Shown: positions 39,325 to 47,819 of the stretch, piece after piece
Layout of the letters: the number at the start of each line of letters is the position of its first letter
How positions within the stretch are numbered: the stretch's first letter is position 1
Assembly (NCBI GenBank): GCA_902554135.1
Contig: CACDNJ010000002.1
Coordinates: 1-58,577 of the forward strand
Origin: an uncultured Pelagibacteraceae bacterium
Lineage (GTDB): Bacteria > Pseudomonadota > Alphaproteobacteria > Pelagibacterales > Pelagibacteraceae
DNA: 58,577 nucleotides
Direction of reading: 5' to 3'
Position numbers and translations under genes: made by a program
The notes under the pieces: generated by a model
Told to the model about the DNA's origin: nothing
What the model saw: the letters and a program-made list of their open reading frames with translations, nothing else
The model's database searches: none

Positions 39325-41004
39325 ATGGATATATCAAGGACAAATAGTTTAGTTGAATTATTTTTTGATAGGTTAGAAAAAACCGATAAAAAGAAACCTT
39401 TTTTAACTTGGTTAAAAAATAAAGATTATCAGTTTAGCTGGGGCGAAGTTTCTGAAAAAATATTTAAGCTTTCAAATAAAATCAGATCTTTAATTCAAGA
39501 AGGTGATAGATGCATTCTCTTATCTGAAAACAGACCAGAGTGGTTGATTTCTGATATTGCTATAATGAATGCAGGCGGAATATCAGTTCCTATTTTTACA
39601 ACGTACTCAGCAAGTGACTACGAGTATATTCTAAATGATTGTAAACCCTCAATCATTATTGTTTCGAATGATAATCAATTTAAAAAAATAAAAAAATTTA
39701 TTGGGAATGAAGTTAAAACAATTATTTCTTTTGAAAAATTAGAAAGTTCAAGCCTGCTAATTTCAGATATCTATAATGAAAATATAAAAGATAAAACAAT
39801 AAACAAAAATATAAAAAGAAAAATGCCGGCTTGTATAATTTATACCTCCGGTACTTCTGGTAGTCCCAAAGGTGTAATTTTAAGCCATGGAGGAATATTG
39901 TCAAATTGTGAAGGGGCATTAGACATACTTCAGTCTCTTACGAAGAAAAAAGAACCCGTTTTTTTGACCTGGCTTCCTCTCTCCCACTCTTATGAACATG
40001 CTGTTCAATTTATTCAGATATTTTTGGGGGCTAAAGTTTTTTATGCAGAAAGTTTAGAAAAACTTATATCAAATATGTCTGATGCAAAACCAACAATTAT
40101 GACAGCTGTACCTAGATTTTATCAAAATCTTTTTAGTAAAATTAATATTAATTTTAATAAACAAACAGGTTTCAAGAAAAACTTAATTAATAAAACAATT
40201 GAATTAGGAAAAAAAACACTGAGAAAAGAAAAATTAAAGTTGAGTGAAAAAATTATTAATTTTTTATGCCATAATTTAGTAAGAAGAAAAATACAAAAGC
40301 AGTTCGGGGGAGACCTGCAAGCTTTTGTTTCTGGAGGTGGCGCTTTAGATAAAGATGTAGGAGAGTTTCTTAATGCGGTTGGTCTACCAACGTTACAAGG
40401 TTATGGGTTAACAGAAACTTCACCTGTAGTAAGTTGCAATTTACCAGGCTCAATCAAAGTTGAAACTGTAGGTCCACCTTTCAAAACAAATCAGGTGAAA
40501 ATAGCAGAAGATGGAGAAATTTTAGTCAAAGGTGAGAATGTTATGCTTGGTTATTGGAATAAAGAAAAAGAAACTAATGAAATTTTAAAAAATGGCTGGT
40601 TGCATACAGGCGATATTGGAGAAATAGATTCCAATGGATATTTAAAAATTACTGATAGAAAAAAAGATATTATCGTTAATCATGGTGGAGACAATATTTC
40701 TCCAAGTAAAATAGAAAACTTCATTTGTAATAATGAAAAAATCAAACAGTGTTTAGTTTATGGAGATAAAAAAAATTATTTAGTTGCATTAATAGTTGTA
40801 GATCCAAAAGATAAAAATGATTCAACTATAAAAAACATTATTGAAAATTTAAATAAAAATTTATCAATTATTGAAAAAATAAAAAAATTTAAGCTAATAG
40901 ATGAAGAATTTACAATTGAAAATGGCTTGATGACACCGACCTTAAAGTTAAAAAGAAAAAAAATAATTGAAAAATATCAACAGGAACTAGAAAAACTTTA
41001 TTAA
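39325..41004 (+). CDS. Long-chain acyl-CoA synthetase (AMP-binding)
   Basis: Activates fatty acids to acyl-CoA through an acyl-adenylate. The protein has 559 residues. Motifs are YTSGTSGSPKGVILSH (P-loop), WLPLSHSYEH, GYGLTETSPV, and GWLHTGDIGEIDSNGYLKITDRKKD, matching the FadD15-like group. The first ATG after tRNA-Leu is used. It is 5 bases past the tRNA CCA and has no Shine-Dalgarno. tRNA processing would leave an almost leaderless mRNA. A 200-base AT-rich gap follows. Confidence 0.93.
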   Translation: MDISRTNSLVELFFDRLEKTDKKKPFLTWLKNKDYQFSWGEVSEKIFKLSNKIRSLIQEGDRCILLSENRPEWLISDIAIMNAGGISVPIFTTYSASDYEYILNDCKPSIIIVSNDNQFKKIKKFIGNEVKTIISFEKLESSSLLISDIYNENIKDKTINKNIKRKMPACIIYTSGTSGSPKGVILSHGGILSNCEGALDILQSLTKKKEPVFLTWLPLSHSYEHAVQFIQIFLGAKVFYAESLEKLISNMSDAKPTIMTAVPRFYQNLFSKININFNKQTGFKKNLINKTIELGKKTLRKEKLKLSEKIINFLCHNLVRRKIQKQFGGDLQAFVSGGGALDKDVGEFLNAVGLPTLQGYGLTETSPVVSCNLPGSIKVETVGPPFKTNQVKIAEDGEILVKGENVMLGYWNKEKETNEILKNGWLHTGDIGEIDSNGYLKITDRKKDIIVNHGGDNISPSKIENFICNNEKIKQCLVYGDKKNYLVALIVVDPKDKNDSTIKNIIENLNKNLSIIEKIKKFKLIDEEFTIENGLMTPTLKLKRKKIIEKYQQELEKLY

Positions 41005-41204
41005 AAATTTAATTATTTTTTATAAAAAAACGTTGATATTACTTACTTTTTTAAAATAATTTTTTAATTTAATAAATAAATTGCAAAATAAATTTTTTTT
41101 TAATTTTTTTAGAATCAATTTATGTTTGACATCAATAAATAAAAACATAATGATACAATTATCAAACGAATCATTAAGATTTGTTTTTAAACAGGGAGAT
41201 ATAG
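41005..41204. other. AT-rich intergenic region, largest gene-free stretch in window
   Basis: 200 bases composed mainly of A and T runs between the acyl-CoA synthetase and the basic micropeptide gene. I see no ORF or convincing stem-loop up to about 41120. The last 80 bases hold TTGACA at 41126-41131 and the AT-rich segments CATAAT (41146) and TACAAT (41154), but the spacings (14 or 22) do not fit a standard promoter well. A promoter for the micropeptide is likely somewhere here. Confidence 0.5.
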
Positions 41205-41267
41205 ATGGCTAAAAGACGTAAAAAAAAGAAAAAGAAGGCTAAAAAAAGAAGAAGAAGAAGAAGATAA
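41205..41267 (+). CDS. 20-residue Lys/Arg micropeptide
   Basis: ATG to TAA encodes 20 residues, of which nine are Lys, eight Arg, two Ala and one Met; no other residue type occurs. AGGGAGA at 41194-41200 is a well-placed Shine-Dalgarno, stronger than most in this window. A strong terminator follows 13 bases after the stop, so it looks like its own transcription unit. It may bind nucleic acid (protamine-like, or a ribosome-associated peptide), which is inference from charge only. I do not recognise a named family. Confidence 0.7.
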   Translation: MAKRRKKKKKKAKKRRRRRR

Positions 41268-41280
41268 TTAGTTTTCTATT

Positions 41281-41319
41281 AAAACGCCCTTTCCAAATCT
41301 CACGGAAAGGGCGTTTTTT
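41281..41319. terminator. Strong bidirectional terminator shared by micropeptide gene and carD
   Basis: CGCCCTTTCC and GGAAAGGGCG form a perfect 10-base-pair stem around the 9-base loop AAATCTCAC, extended by A-T pairs on the outside. Six T follow on the plus strand and four on the minus side. It ends the micropeptide gene on plus and overlaps the carD stop region on minus. Confidence 0.9.
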
Positions 41320-41974
41320 ATTGTACCATTTCTAAATTTTGAGTTCTACCAAGAGCTTTATCCATTTTCTTTTTTGCATCTTCGGCTGAAATCTTTAAAA
41401 CAACTTCAAATTCGCTTTGTAATCTGTCGTAAGCTTGCTCAAATAATTGTCTCTCACTATATGATTGGTCCGCAATTGTATTTGAGGTTTTATTTAAATC
41501 TTTTACAACTTCAGCAAGTTCATAAATCTTACCCGAATTAATTTTTTGCTCGTATTCTTGTGCTCGTCTACTCCACATAGTTCTTTTGATTTTAGGTTTG
41601 GTTTTTAAAATCGAAACGCATTTATTAATCTGATTAACCGAGGATATAGGTCTTAAGTGACTTTGTTGGTTTATTGGTATAGTCAAGGTTAGTTTATCTC
41701 TTTCGATTAATATTTTATAATAGTTTATTCCAATTTCACCTATAACAGCTTTGTCGACCGAAGTAATTTTTCCAACACCATGTTTAGGATAAACAACATG
41801 ATCATTCACATTATATGCTCTTTTTTCGCTTGGTTGTTTCTTTATTTTTTTAATTATAACTTTTTGTTCGGCAATATTTGTTTTTTTTGTTTCCAGTATT
41901 TTTTTTTGAGGTTTTAATTTTTTAATCTTTTTTTGAAAAATTTTTTTTCTTTTTTTAGATTTTTTTTTCGGCAT
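41318..41974 (-). CDS. carD: CarD/CdnL family transcription regulator with basic N-terminal tail
   Basis: RNA-polymerase-binding protein that stabilises open complexes, notably at rRNA promoters in related bacteria. The protein has 218 residues. The Tudor-like domain at about 53-105 begins YNVNDHVVYPKHGVGKITSVDK. A helical C-terminal domain follows (MWSRRAQEYEQKINSG, SYSERQLFEQAYDRL). The first 50 residues form a Lys-rich tail unusual in length and charge. Last gene of the helicase-TerB-fdxA-carD unit; fdxA before carD is typical of alphaproteobacteria. Confidence 0.94.
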   Translation of the reverse strand: MPKKKSKKRKKIFQKKIKKLKPQKKILETKKTNIAEQKVIIKKIKKQPSEKRAYNVNDHVVYPKHGVGKITSVDKAVIGEIGINYYKILIERDKLTLTIPINQQSHLRPISSVNQINKCVSILKTKPKIKRTMWSRRAQEYEQKINSGKIYELAEVVKDLNKTSNTIADQSYSERQLFEQAYDRLQSEFEVVLKISAEDAKKKMDKALGRTQNLEMVQ

Positions 41975-41976
41975 AA

Positions 41977-42318
41977 TTAATCTCCAGGTTTTTCTGAAAA
42001 ATATTTATCAAATTTATTTTTCTCATTTTTAAATTTTTCTGCATCTTGAGGAGGATCTTTTTTTTGTGCAATATTGGGCCATATCTTAGAATATTTTTCA
42101 TTTATTTTAAGCCACTTCTCCTTGTCATTTTCTTGGTAGTCTGCATCAGAAACAATAGCGTCTATGGGACACTCAGGTTCGCAAACTCCGCAATCAATAC
42201 ATTCATCAGGATGAATTACAAGCATATTTTCACCTTCGTAAAAACAATCTACAGGACATACTTCAACACAGTCCATTAATTTACATTTTATACATTCATC
42301 TTTGACAATGTATGTCAT
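41977..42318 (-). CDS. fdxA: 7Fe-8S ferredoxin FdxA
   Basis: Small electron carrier. The protein has 113 residues. The first half has [21 protein letters not shown] and the second motif [16 protein letters not shown], together the 3Fe-4S plus 4Fe-4S arrangement of FdxA. A charged C-terminal extension of about 45 residues is usual in the alphaproteobacterial form. The start overlaps the upstream TerB-like gene by four bases (ATGA), and carD follows after 2 bases. Confidence 0.95.
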   Translation of the reverse strand: MTYIVKDECIKCKLMDCVEVCPVDCFYEGENMLVIHPDECIDCGVCEPECPIDAIVSDADYQENDKEKWLKINEKYSKIWPNIAQKKDPPQDAEKFKNEKNKFDKYFSEKPGD

Positions 42319-42746
42319 GATTTTTTTCCTTTTAATATATTCGATTTTATTTCTCCATTTAACTTATCTGGTACATACATCAATCCACAAATTCGTCTCA
42401 TCAGAGTACTTTCGTATATGTCCGATTTATCATCTGATAAAATAATATTCCACAAAAATTCTAAAACTAACTTTTTTGTATTTAAGTCCATTTTCTTCAC
42501 TTTTTGTGTATATTCTAAAATTTGGTTAGAATTTTTTTCATATTCTTCAGCTTTTTCTACCAAACTAATAATTTCATTCTGACTTAAATTTTTAATATTT
42601 TCATTTCTCTCTCTTTCTTTTTTCAAGAATAATTCTGTAAAATTTATAATTATTTTTTTTTCTTTTTCTGAATAATTTTCATCAATTCTTGCCGCATGTA
42701 TTAACAAGCAAATAACCTTGATTAAATCGTTATTTTTATCACTCAT
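42315..42746 (-). CDS. TerB-like helical protein
   Basis: The protein has 143 residues, mostly helical and highly charged. [30 protein letters not shown] and the second half ([33 protein letters not shown]) resemble the two-repeat pattern of the TerB-like family (COG4103 type), with acidic residues after each helix that could bind metal. It overlaps both neighbours by ATGA junctions: the helicase before it and fdxA after it. Function unknown. Confidence 0.65.
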   Translation of the reverse strand: MSDKNNDLIKVICLLIHAARIDENYSEKEKKIIINFTELFLKKERERNENIKNLSQNEIISLVEKAEEYEKNSNQILEYTQKVKKMDLNTKKLVLEFLWNIILSDDKSDIYESTLMRRICGLMYVPDKLNGEIKSNILKGKKS

Positions 42747-45214
42747 TTTAGATTTAAGGACATTAATTTTTTAAAAGGATTATTATTTTTATTAGTAAAT
42801 TTAGTTTTTTTTCTGACTTTTTTATCACCAGTATATGAAAAAATATCTTTTTTCTTATCCTCTATTTTATAATTCATAAGATCTAATAATTGATAAAAGT
42901 TTTCTTTAGAAGAACCCAAAAGATTCATCATTTCAGATGTTATTTGAAATTTTCCTTGTTTAGTATTTTCTATTATTTTTAAGAAAAATTTTTCTAAAAT
43001 ATCCACTCTTACATAAAAATTTCTGAATTTTTCAAACCCACACAAAAGAAGAAATTTGGCATCAAATTTTCTCTCATCATCAACCAAAAAATTTAAACCA
43101 GACTTTGGTATTTCGTGACCTTTCAAAATATTATTGAAAAATTTCCAAAGTGTTATTCTAAGTTTGACAGCTTTAGGTTTTAACATTTTTGGTAAAAAGA
43201 TGTGGTATCTGCCAATTTTGATTCCTAATTTAAAGAATTGTTTTCGTTCATCCTTTGATATTGAGTTAACAATATCTTTAACCTCACTTCTCTTTAAAAC
43301 TCCATTTCCTTCATACAGTTGAAATGCAAGAGCTCTTAAATACTTATTCTTGTTTTCTAGCTTAGTTAAATTAATCAAATCATGTAATTCTTCGGATACT
43401 AAATTATTAATCCAATTATTTAAAAAAGATGACAAATTTTCTTTTTCATTTATTTCTAAGGCATCATCTGCAATGATTTCAATTTCAGGCGTTAAATAAT
43501 TTTTTCCTTTTTTAATTTTTCCTATCGGACTGTCTTTCCAATAAATCTTATAGTTTTCTTTCAATTCCAGTTCTTTCTTATCGACAATTTCTTTTACTCT
43601 TTTAATCAATTCATCAGTTATTCCCTGTCTCGCAGCTTTTTTAAGAGATTTAATATCTGTGTCTAATGTTCCTGTTGTGAACTCTAAATTTAGTTTCAGT
43701 CCTTTTAATTTTCCAATCAGTTGTTTATTGATGATAACATCGTCATTTTCATTAATAGTTGTATCAAGTTTTATATCTTGTTTAAGACCTTTAGATAAAA
43801 CGCTTATTCTTTTATCTATGAAACTTTTTGTAAGTTCTTTATGTAATCTTTCAGACAAATAGTCTTCTATATTTTTACTGGTTTCTATCCAATAGTCAGA
43901 ATTTTCTGCCCAATTTTTCTTATTTGCAACATAAGACCAAGTTCTCACACTAGAAATTTTATTTGAAATCATATCAATATTTCCATGATATTTATCCAAT
44001 CCTTTTAATTGGTTTTTCATATACTCATTTGGAATTTTATTTTTTTTTGTAGTTAAAAAGTCAAAAACTCTTCTTACCAATTCGATATGTTGACCGTAAG
44101 CCTTTTTCTGAAAATCCGGAATTTGACAACATTCCCAAAGCAATTCCAGGTTATCTCTTGAGCACTTAATCTTTTTTTCTTTCAATAAAAATCTTAGAAC
44201 ACTTTCATCTACTGAATCGGCTATTTTGATTAAGTTCTTATTATTTGGCTTTTTTTCTAATGAATTTATTAGACCATCTTCATCTTTAAAGTTTAAATCT
44301 GAATTACGCCAATAAAGTATTTTAGCATCATCAAGAGAATGTTTTTCGACTCTTTCGACCTCATCTGGTTCTAAATTTTCACAATCACCGGTTATACCGA
44401 ATGCACCATCATTTTTATATCTTCCTGCACGACCAGCGATTTGTGATATTTCGGTAGTTCTTAACCTTCGAGTTTTTTTTCCATCAAACTTTTTTAAACT
44501 TGAAAAACTGATTTGTTCGATATCCATATTGATACCCATGCCTATTGCATCTGTAGCAACTAAATAATCAACATCACCAGATTGATAAAGTGCAACTTGA
44601 GAATTTCTGGTTTTGGGGCTTAAAGAACCCATTACAACTGCAGCTCCGCCTTTTTGTCTCCTTATTAGTTCAGCAAGAGCATAAACTTCTTCTATAGAAA
44701 ATGCTATCAAGGCAGTTTTTCTTTTAAGTCTAGAAATTTTTTTATGACCATTAAATGTTAATTTCGAGAACCGTTCTTGTTTGACGAATTCAACTCCAGT
44801 CACTAAATCAGAGATAATATTTTTCATAATCTGAGAACCTAGAAACATGGTTAGCAACTCACCTCTGGAATTAAGAAGTCTATCTGTAAATATATGTCCT
44901 CTTTCTCTATCCGCACACATTTGAATTTCATCAACGGCCACAAAATCTACAACTTTATCCTTAGGCATAGATTCTACAGTGCAAATAAAATACTGGGCAG
45001 AACTGGGGAGAATTTTTTCCTCTCCTGTGATTAGAGCAACTTTTTCAGAACCAAGTTTTAGAACACATTTATCATAAACCTCTCTAGCTAAAAGTCTTAA
45101 TGGAAAACCGAATATACCAGAGTTAAACTCCATCATTTTTTCGATAGCCATGTAAGTTTTTCCCGTATTTGTTGGACCCAATATGGCTACGATTTTACTT
45201 TCCATGTTGCTCAT
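42743..45214 (-). CDS. SUV3-like ATP-dependent RNA helicase
   Basis: Superfamily 2 helicase related to mitochondrial SUV3 and alphaproteobacterial homologues. The protein has 823 residues. Walker A is AILGPTNTGKTYMAIEKM at about 10-27, then FGFPLRLLAREVYDK, the DEIQ box in FVAVDEIQMCADRERG, VVMGSLSPKTRNSQVALYQ, VATDAIGMGINMDIEQI and ISQIAGRAGRYKNDG. The long C-terminal half has no motif I recognise except Lys-rich termini. First gene of the unit with TerB-like, fdxA and carD. Confidence 0.9.
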   Translation of the reverse strand: MSNMESKIVAILGPTNTGKTYMAIEKMMEFNSGIFGFPLRLLAREVYDKCVLKLGSEKVALITGEEKILPSSAQYFICTVESMPKDKVVDFVAVDEIQMCADRERGHIFTDRLLNSRGELLTMFLGSQIMKNIISDLVTGVEFVKQERFSKLTFNGHKKISRLKRKTALIAFSIEEVYALAELIRRQKGGAAVVMGSLSPKTRNSQVALYQSGDVDYLVATDAIGMGINMDIEQISFSSLKKFDGKKTRRLRTTEISQIAGRAGRYKNDGAFGITGDCENLEPDEVERVEKHSLDDAKILYWRNSDLNFKDEDGLINSLEKKPNNKNLIKIADSVDESVLRFLLKEKKIKCSRDNLELLWECCQIPDFQKKAYGQHIELVRRVFDFLTTKKNKIPNEYMKNQLKGLDKYHGNIDMISNKISSVRTWSYVANKKNWAENSDYWIETSKNIEDYLSERLHKELTKSFIDKRISVLSKGLKQDIKLDTTINENDDVIINKQLIGKLKGLKLNLEFTTGTLDTDIKSLKKAARQGITDELIKRVKEIVDKKELELKENYKIYWKDSPIGKIKKGKNYLTPEIEIIADDALEINEKENLSSFLNNWINNLVSEELHDLINLTKLENKNKYLRALAFQLYEGNGVLKRSEVKDIVNSISKDERKQFFKLGIKIGRYHIFLPKMLKPKAVKLRITLWKFFNNILKGHEIPKSGLNFLVDDERKFDAKFLLLCGFEKFRNFYVRVDILEKFFLKIIENTKQGKFQITSEMMNLLGSSKENFYQLLDLMNYKIEDKKKDIFSYTGDKKVRKKTKFTNKNNNPFKKLMSLNLK

Positions 45215-45369
45215 TAAGTTGTGCCATATTTTTTTCTAAACACTACATGTAGATTAGACCAGAGAACAAAAGATGATTAAATCATGACCGAATCACTTTG
45301 TCAAACGTTCTATTTTAATAAATTATTTTTGTAGTAGTCTATACTCTGTTTAGAATTTAAATAAAAAGA
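45215..45369. other. Divergent intergenic region
   Basis: 155 bases between the helicase (-) and the aminotransferase (+). It includes an inverted repeat ATGATT-A-AATCAT at 45273-45285 and TTGTCA at 45299-45304 as a possible -35 for the aminotransferase. No convincing paired -10 was found. No ORF. Confidence 0.4.
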
Positions 45370-46629
45370 ATGCAAAATTATACGAAGAAGCATATTAAAT
45401 CGCTAAAAACTTCTGCAACTTTAGCAATCAATGAAAAATGTAAAGAGCTAAGGGCAAATGGTAAAAAAGTTTTTAATTTTGGTTTTGGGGGGTCTCCTTT
45501 TTCGATTCCAGATAAGATTGTTTCAGCTTTAAAAGACAATGCACATAAAAAAGAATACTTGCCCAGCATAGGCTTGAGAGATCTAAGAGAAGCTATTGCA
45601 AAATATATAAATCGAAATTCAAACAGTAGTAGACCAATTAACTGGAATATCAATTTTAAACAGGAAGACATCATTATAGGCCCAGGAACAAAACAGCTAA
45701 TGTTTTTACTTCAATTAGGTTTTGAAGGAGAGTTTATTTTTCCTACAGGAAGCTGGGTGTCCTATGAACCACAGGCCGTTATTGCCAAAAACAAAGTACA
45801 TTGGCTGGAAACTTTTAGGGAAGATAACTGGTTTCCAAAACCTGAAAAGATAGAGGAAAAAATAAAGAGTATTAAAAATAAAAATGTTATTTTATTCTTA
45901 AACTCACCCAACAATCCTACCGGAGCAGTTTGCAAAAATTTAAAGGAAATTGCAGAAGTTGCAAAAAAACATAAAATTATAATTTTGTCAGATGAAATAT
46001 ATACCCAACTTCAGTTTGATGAAAAATATAACTCGATATCAGAATATTACCCTGAAGGAACTATTATAAGTAGTGGTCTAAGCAAATGGCTGGGAGCAGG
46101 CGGATGGAGATTAGGTTTTTTTGCAGTTCCTGAAAAATTAAGAAATATTCTTGAAATGATTAAAATTCTTTCAAGCGAATCACTTTCTGCGGTTAGTGCG
46201 CCTATACAGTATGCGGCCGTAGAAGCATTTTCTAACGATTATTCAGATTATCTTAACAAAACTAGAAACATATTATTTTCAGTAGGAAATTATGTTTATA
46301 ATAAATTAAAATCAAATAAAGTTTTAATAACGCCTCCCCAAGGCGGTTTTTATATAATGCCAGAATTTTTAAATTCGAAGTTTAAAACTTCACAGCAAAT
46401 GTGCGATGATATTTTAAACAAAACTGGAGTTGCGTTATTGCCTGGCTCAGATTTTGGGTTTAAAGACAGCAGAATGTTAGCTAGATTGAGTTATACAGAT
46501 TTTGATGGAGATGTACTTTTAAAGAATATTAGTGGTAGTAAAAAACTAGATGATGACTTCATCGAAAAGTATGCTCCAAATATTGTAGAAGGAACCAATA
46601 AATTGGTTGAATGGTCTAAAAGTCTCTAG
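45370..46629 (+). CDS. Class I PLP-dependent aminotransferase
   Basis: The protein has 419 residues of the aspartate-aminotransferase fold. Motifs are FGFGGSPFSIPDKIV, EYLPSIGLRDLREAIAKYI, FLNSPNNPTGAV, ILSDEIYTQLQFD, and the PLP-lysine segment SSGLSKWLGAGGWRLGFF. Substrate unassigned. The divergent motif order (FGGSPF rather than GEPDF) marks it as a separate subgroup from standard AspC. It has its own 155-base upstream region and is followed by the TAXI transporter genes. Confidence 0.88.
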   Translation: MQNYTKKHIKSLKTSATLAINEKCKELRANGKKVFNFGFGGSPFSIPDKIVSALKDNAHKKEYLPSIGLRDLREAIAKYINRNSNSSRPINWNINFKQEDIIIGPGTKQLMFLLQLGFEGEFIFPTGSWVSYEPQAVIAKNKVHWLETFREDNWFPKPEKIEEKIKSIKNKNVILFLNSPNNPTGAVCKNLKEIAEVAKKHKIIILSDEIYTQLQFDEKYNSISEYYPEGTIISSGLSKWLGAGGWRLGFFAVPEKLRNILEMIKILSSESLSAVSAPIQYAAVEAFSNDYSDYLNKTRNILFSVGNYVYNKLKSNKVLITPPQGGFYIMPEFLNSKFKTSQQMCDDILNKTGVALLPGSDFGFKDSRMLARLSYTDFDGDVLLKNISGSKKLDDDFIEKYAPNIVEGTNKLVEWSKSL

Positions 46630-46689
46630 ATTCAATAATAAAATAAACGTCCAAATCAAGTTATTTAGTTTTACAATACCTATGATGAA

Positions 46690-46733
46690 TTGATACATTT
46701 TCATTATTAATTGTACAATTAATACAAGGGAGG
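46690..46733 (+). promoter_or_regulatory. Promoter, palindromic operator and strong RBS for TAXI transporter
   Basis: TTGATA (46690-46695) and TACAAT (46714-46719) are separated by 18 bases. A perfect 20-bp palindrome, TATTAATTGTACAATTAATA (46705-46724), covers the -10 element, the classical position for a repressor operator. AGGGAGGA (46727-46734) is a near-perfect Shine-Dalgarno 4 bases before the ATG. Elements are seen in sequence; the regulator is unknown. Confidence 0.6.
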
Positions 46734-46737
46734 AAAC

Positions 46738-47742
46738 ATGAAGAGAATAATCTCTACAATCTCAGCTGTAGCAATGTTATTTGCATTGTCATTACCAATG
46801 ATGTCTGTAGCAAAAGCTGCTGAGTTTTTTACGATAGGAACAGGTGGACCGACTGGAGTTTATTTCCAAGTAGGTAACTCTGTTTGTAAAATGTTACACA
46901 AACAAGCAATAAGTGCTGAACACGGAAGAAAAAAAGGTACAAATAAAGCATACAGATGTACCGCTCCTTCAACTGGTGGATCAAACTATAATATTGGTCA
47001 AATCAAAGCTGGAGAATTCCAATTCGGTGTTGCTCAATCTGACTGGCAGTTCCATGCAGTTAATGGATCTAGCAAATGGGAAGGAAAAAAGTTCGGTGAT
47101 TTAAGAGCTGTTTTTTCAGTTCACAACGAACCTTTTCAAATTTGGGCAAGAAAAAAAGCCAAGGTTAAAGACTTTGCTGGTTTAAAAGGTAAAGTAGTTA
47201 ACATTGGTAACCCAGGTTCTGGTCAAAGAGGAACAATGGAAGAGCTAATGAAAGCTATGGGTGCTGATATGAGTATGTTCAAAGGAACTACTGAATTAAC
47301 ATCTTCACAGCAAGTAAAAGCTTTATGCGATGGTAAAATAGATGCTTTCGGATACTCTGTAGGATTTCCTAACGGAGCTATGGAAGAAGCAGCTACTTGC
47401 GCAGCAAAAGCTATGCCTATAAATCTTACAGGTGGACCTGTTCAAGGTTTAATCGATGGTGCTGATTACTATGCAAAAGCAGTGATACCTAAAGGTACTT
47501 ACACAGGTCAGAAAAAAGATGTAACTACTTTTGGTGTTAAAGCTACATTTGTAACTGGTGCTAATGTATCTGAAGAACTTGTTTATCTTGTAACGAAAGC
47601 TGTTATGGAAAATTTTGATGATTTCAAAAAACAACATCCGGCTTTTGCTTTTCTTGAAAAGAAAAACATGATCAAAGATGGGCTTTCAGCTCCATTACAT
47701 CCAGGTGCTGTTAAATACTACAAAGAAGCTGGATTAATGTAA
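46738..47742 (+). CDS. TAXI-family TRAP transporter substrate-binding protein
   Basis: Periplasmic solute receptor of a TRAP transporter (TAXI type). The protein has 334 residues. The signal peptide spans 1-28, with cleavage expected near VAKAAEF. Mature motifs are IGTGGPTGVYFQVGNSVC, STGGSNYNIGQIKAGEF, GKVVNIGNPGSGQRGTMEEL and AFGYSVGFPNGAMEEA. Ligand not deducible; TAXI proteins are linked to small organic or amino acids such as glutamate. Its promoter/operator and Shine-Dalgarno are the best in the window, suggesting high expression. A terminator separates it from the permease gene. Confidence 0.93.
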   Translation: MKRIISTISAVAMLFALSLPMMSVAKAAEFFTIGTGGPTGVYFQVGNSVCKMLHKQAISAEHGRKKGTNKAYRCTAPSTGGSNYNIGQIKAGEFQFGVAQSDWQFHAVNGSSKWEGKKFGDLRAVFSVHNEPFQIWARKKAKVKDFAGLKGKVVNIGNPGSGQRGTMEELMKAMGADMSMFKGTTELTSSQQVKALCDGKIDAFGYSVGFPNGAMEEAATCAAKAMPINLTGGPVQGLIDGADYYAKAVIPKGTYTGQKKDVTTFGVKATFVTGANVSEELVYLVTKAVMENFDDFKKQHPAFAFLEKKNMIKDGLSAPLHPGAVKYYKEAGLM

Positions 47743-47763
47743 TAATTTTTTACATTTCAAATT

Positions 47764-47797
47764 AAAAGGCCCAATATTTTATTGGGCCTTTTTTTTA
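47764..47797 (+). terminator. Terminator between binding protein and permease
   Basis: AAGGCCCAATA and its complement form a stem of about 13 pairs around a TTT loop, followed by eight T residues. It lies 22 bases after the binding-protein stop and 23 before the permease start. Partial read-through would give more binding protein than permease, as is common for such transporters. Confidence 0.88.
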
Positions 47798-47819
47798 TAA
47801 TGGAGTATCTTAAGAATTT

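Noticed and set aside
41126..41159. TTGACA followed by CATAAT or TACAAT as a promoter for the micropeptide
   Set aside because: Spacers of 14 or 22 bases do not fit a standard sigma-70 promoter, so not called as one.
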